Positions 63,302 to 64,000 of a DNA stretch of 64,000 nt are shown here, piece by piece. The position numbers and the translations under genes were made by a program. Within the stretch, counting starts at the first letter, position 1; the number at the start of each line of letters is the position of its first letter. The DNA lies in contig JAOIST010000002.1 of the NCBI GenBank assembly GCA_028222435.1, positions 1-64,000 on the forward strand, read 5' to 3'. The notes under the pieces are model-generated. The model saw only the letters and a program-made list of their open reading frames with translations. It made no database searches and was not told the DNA's origin. The DNA comes from Candidatus Pelagibacter sp. (GTDB lineage: Bacteria > Pseudomonadota > Alphaproteobacteria > Pelagibacterales > Pelagibacteraceae).

Positions 63302-64000
63302 CTAATATAAGAGCCTAATCTACTTTTAATTATATCTTTGTCTTTAAGACTGTCGCCACAAGAATTTACTATAATAACTTCTGAAGATTTTAATTTTGGA
63401 GCAGTTCGTATTGCTTCTGCAAAAGCGTGTGATGGTTCTAGTGAAGGAGAAATATTTTCAAGTTTAGATACTAATTGATAAGCTTTTAATGCATCCTCAT
63501 CATTTACTGAAGTGTATCTTGCTCTTTTTGAGTCTTTAAGAAAACAATGCAAAGGAGATATCCCTGGATAATCCAATCCAGCTGATATTGACTCTGTTGA
63601 ACCTATTTGTCCTTCTTTGTCTTGTATTACATATTGAGCAGCACCGTGTAGAATACCGATTTTAGATCCGTTAGTTAAAGGAGCAGCGTGAAGCCTGCTA
63701 TTTTTTGGACCTCCAGCTTCAACGCCTATAAATTCCGCATGAGTATCCATAAACTCATTCCAGAATCCTGCTGCGGAACTTCCACCTCCAACACAGTTAA
63801 TTAATTGTAATTTGTCCGGTATTTTCCCAAATTCATCTTTTACTTGTTTAATAAGTTCTCTTGAAATTTGAGCTGTACTCCAAGCACAAATTTTAATAAA
63901 TATGTTTGGGCCTACTGTTGAACCAACGCACATATGTGTTGTGTCACAATTTGAAACCCAGTATCTCATACATTCACTTACAGCATCAACTAAAGTTTGA
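63298..64000 (-). CDS. trpB: Tryptophan synthase beta chain (partial, N-terminus beyond right edge)
   Basis: PLP-dependent subunit that joins indole and serine. About 234 C-terminal residues are in the window, and the frame runs open to the right edge. It shows THMCVGSTVGP, the phosphate loop GGGSSAAG (usually GGGSNAIG), STESISAGLDYPG and LEPSHAFAEA. The C-terminal loop reads VNSCGDSLKDKD where E. coli has VNLSGRGDKD, putting Cys at the Ser377 position and adding two residues. The Lys that binds PLP is outside the window. trpA follows with a four-base overlap. Confidence 0.88.
   Translation of the reverse strand, partial: QTLVDAVSECMRYWVSNCDTTHMCVGSTVGPNIFIKICAWSTAQISRELIKQVKDEFGKIPDKLQLINCVGGGSSAAGFWNEFMDTHAEFIGVEAGGPKNSRLHAAPLTNGSKIGILHGAAQYVIQDKEGQIGSTESISAGLDYPGISPLHCFLKDSKRARYTSVNDEDALKAYQLVSKLENISPSLEPSHAFAEAIRTAPKLKSSEVIIVNSCGDSLKDKDIIKSRLGSYIR

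Overview
The window reads as a piece of the core chromosome of a streamlined marine alphaproteobacterium, most likely a SAR11 (Pelagibacterales) relative. The DNA is strongly A+T-rich throughout, codons favour A/T, spacers are usually under 50 bases, genes overlap often, and many proteins are rich in Lys, Ile and Asn. The neighbourhoods are alphaproteobacterial: ubiB-ubiE/mutM/rpsT/dnaA, RegB/RegA, ChvI/ChvG followed by ahcY-tsaE-amgK-murU, and trpB-trpA-accD-folC. I see no tRNA, rRNA, CRISPR array, prophage, integrase or insertion sequence. The species assignment is an inference from style and synteny.

Layout. 1-8242: ubiquinone genes (ubiB partial, ubiE) facing mutM, rpsT and the replication block dnaA-dnaN-gyrB, with no recF between dnaN and gyrB. 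8250-13368: the redox sensor RegB and its regulator RegA, separated by an opposite-strand polyamine operon (ornithine decarboxylase, deoxyhypusine-synthase-like protein, agmatinase family). 13371-14883: solitary BioY and an ABC ATPase without a partner permease. 14927-23397: polA, the ChvI/ChvG two-component pair, ahcY, tsaE and the AmgK/MurU cell-wall recycling pair. 23387-34595: gpmA, small envelope and secreted proteins, an msrA-sseA-RND efflux operon, an EamA transporter, a DNA glycosylase and a purine salvage pair. 34730-46272: a lipoprotein, gshA-gshB, a small heat-shock gene with a probable RNA thermometer, oligopeptidase B, a glycosyltransferase, a DapA-like aldolase, a cyclopropane synthase-type methyltransferase, an unusual Lys-rich coiled-coil protein and small envelope proteins. 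46379-64000: ybgC, purE-purK, SRAP protein, a DEAD-box helicase with an exact DNA tandem repeat, rlmN, an ADP-ribosylglycohydrolase-like protein, an MFS transporter, rmuC, an exonuclease I homologue, thioredoxin, and the folC/accD/trpA/trpB operon running off the right edge.

The functional themes are replication and repair (dnaA, dnaN, gyrB, polA, mutM, AlkA-like, SRAP, RmuC, ExoI), redox and stress handling (RegBA, MsrA, SseA, glutathione synthesis, thioredoxin, quinone reductase, Hsp20), and scavenging (BioY, purine permease plus phosphoribosyltransferase, murein recycling). The least ordinary signals are regulatory or small: a ROSE-like hairpin over the hsp20 ribosome-binding site, a three-armed mutually exclusive repeat between ornithine decarboxylase and regA, several small genes with their own signals, a 60-bp perfect tandem repeat in the helicase tail, atypical active-site motifs in the trpA/trpB pair, and a GyrB without the usual proteobacterial insert. 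Eight of twelve convergent gene pairs overlap at their stop codons.
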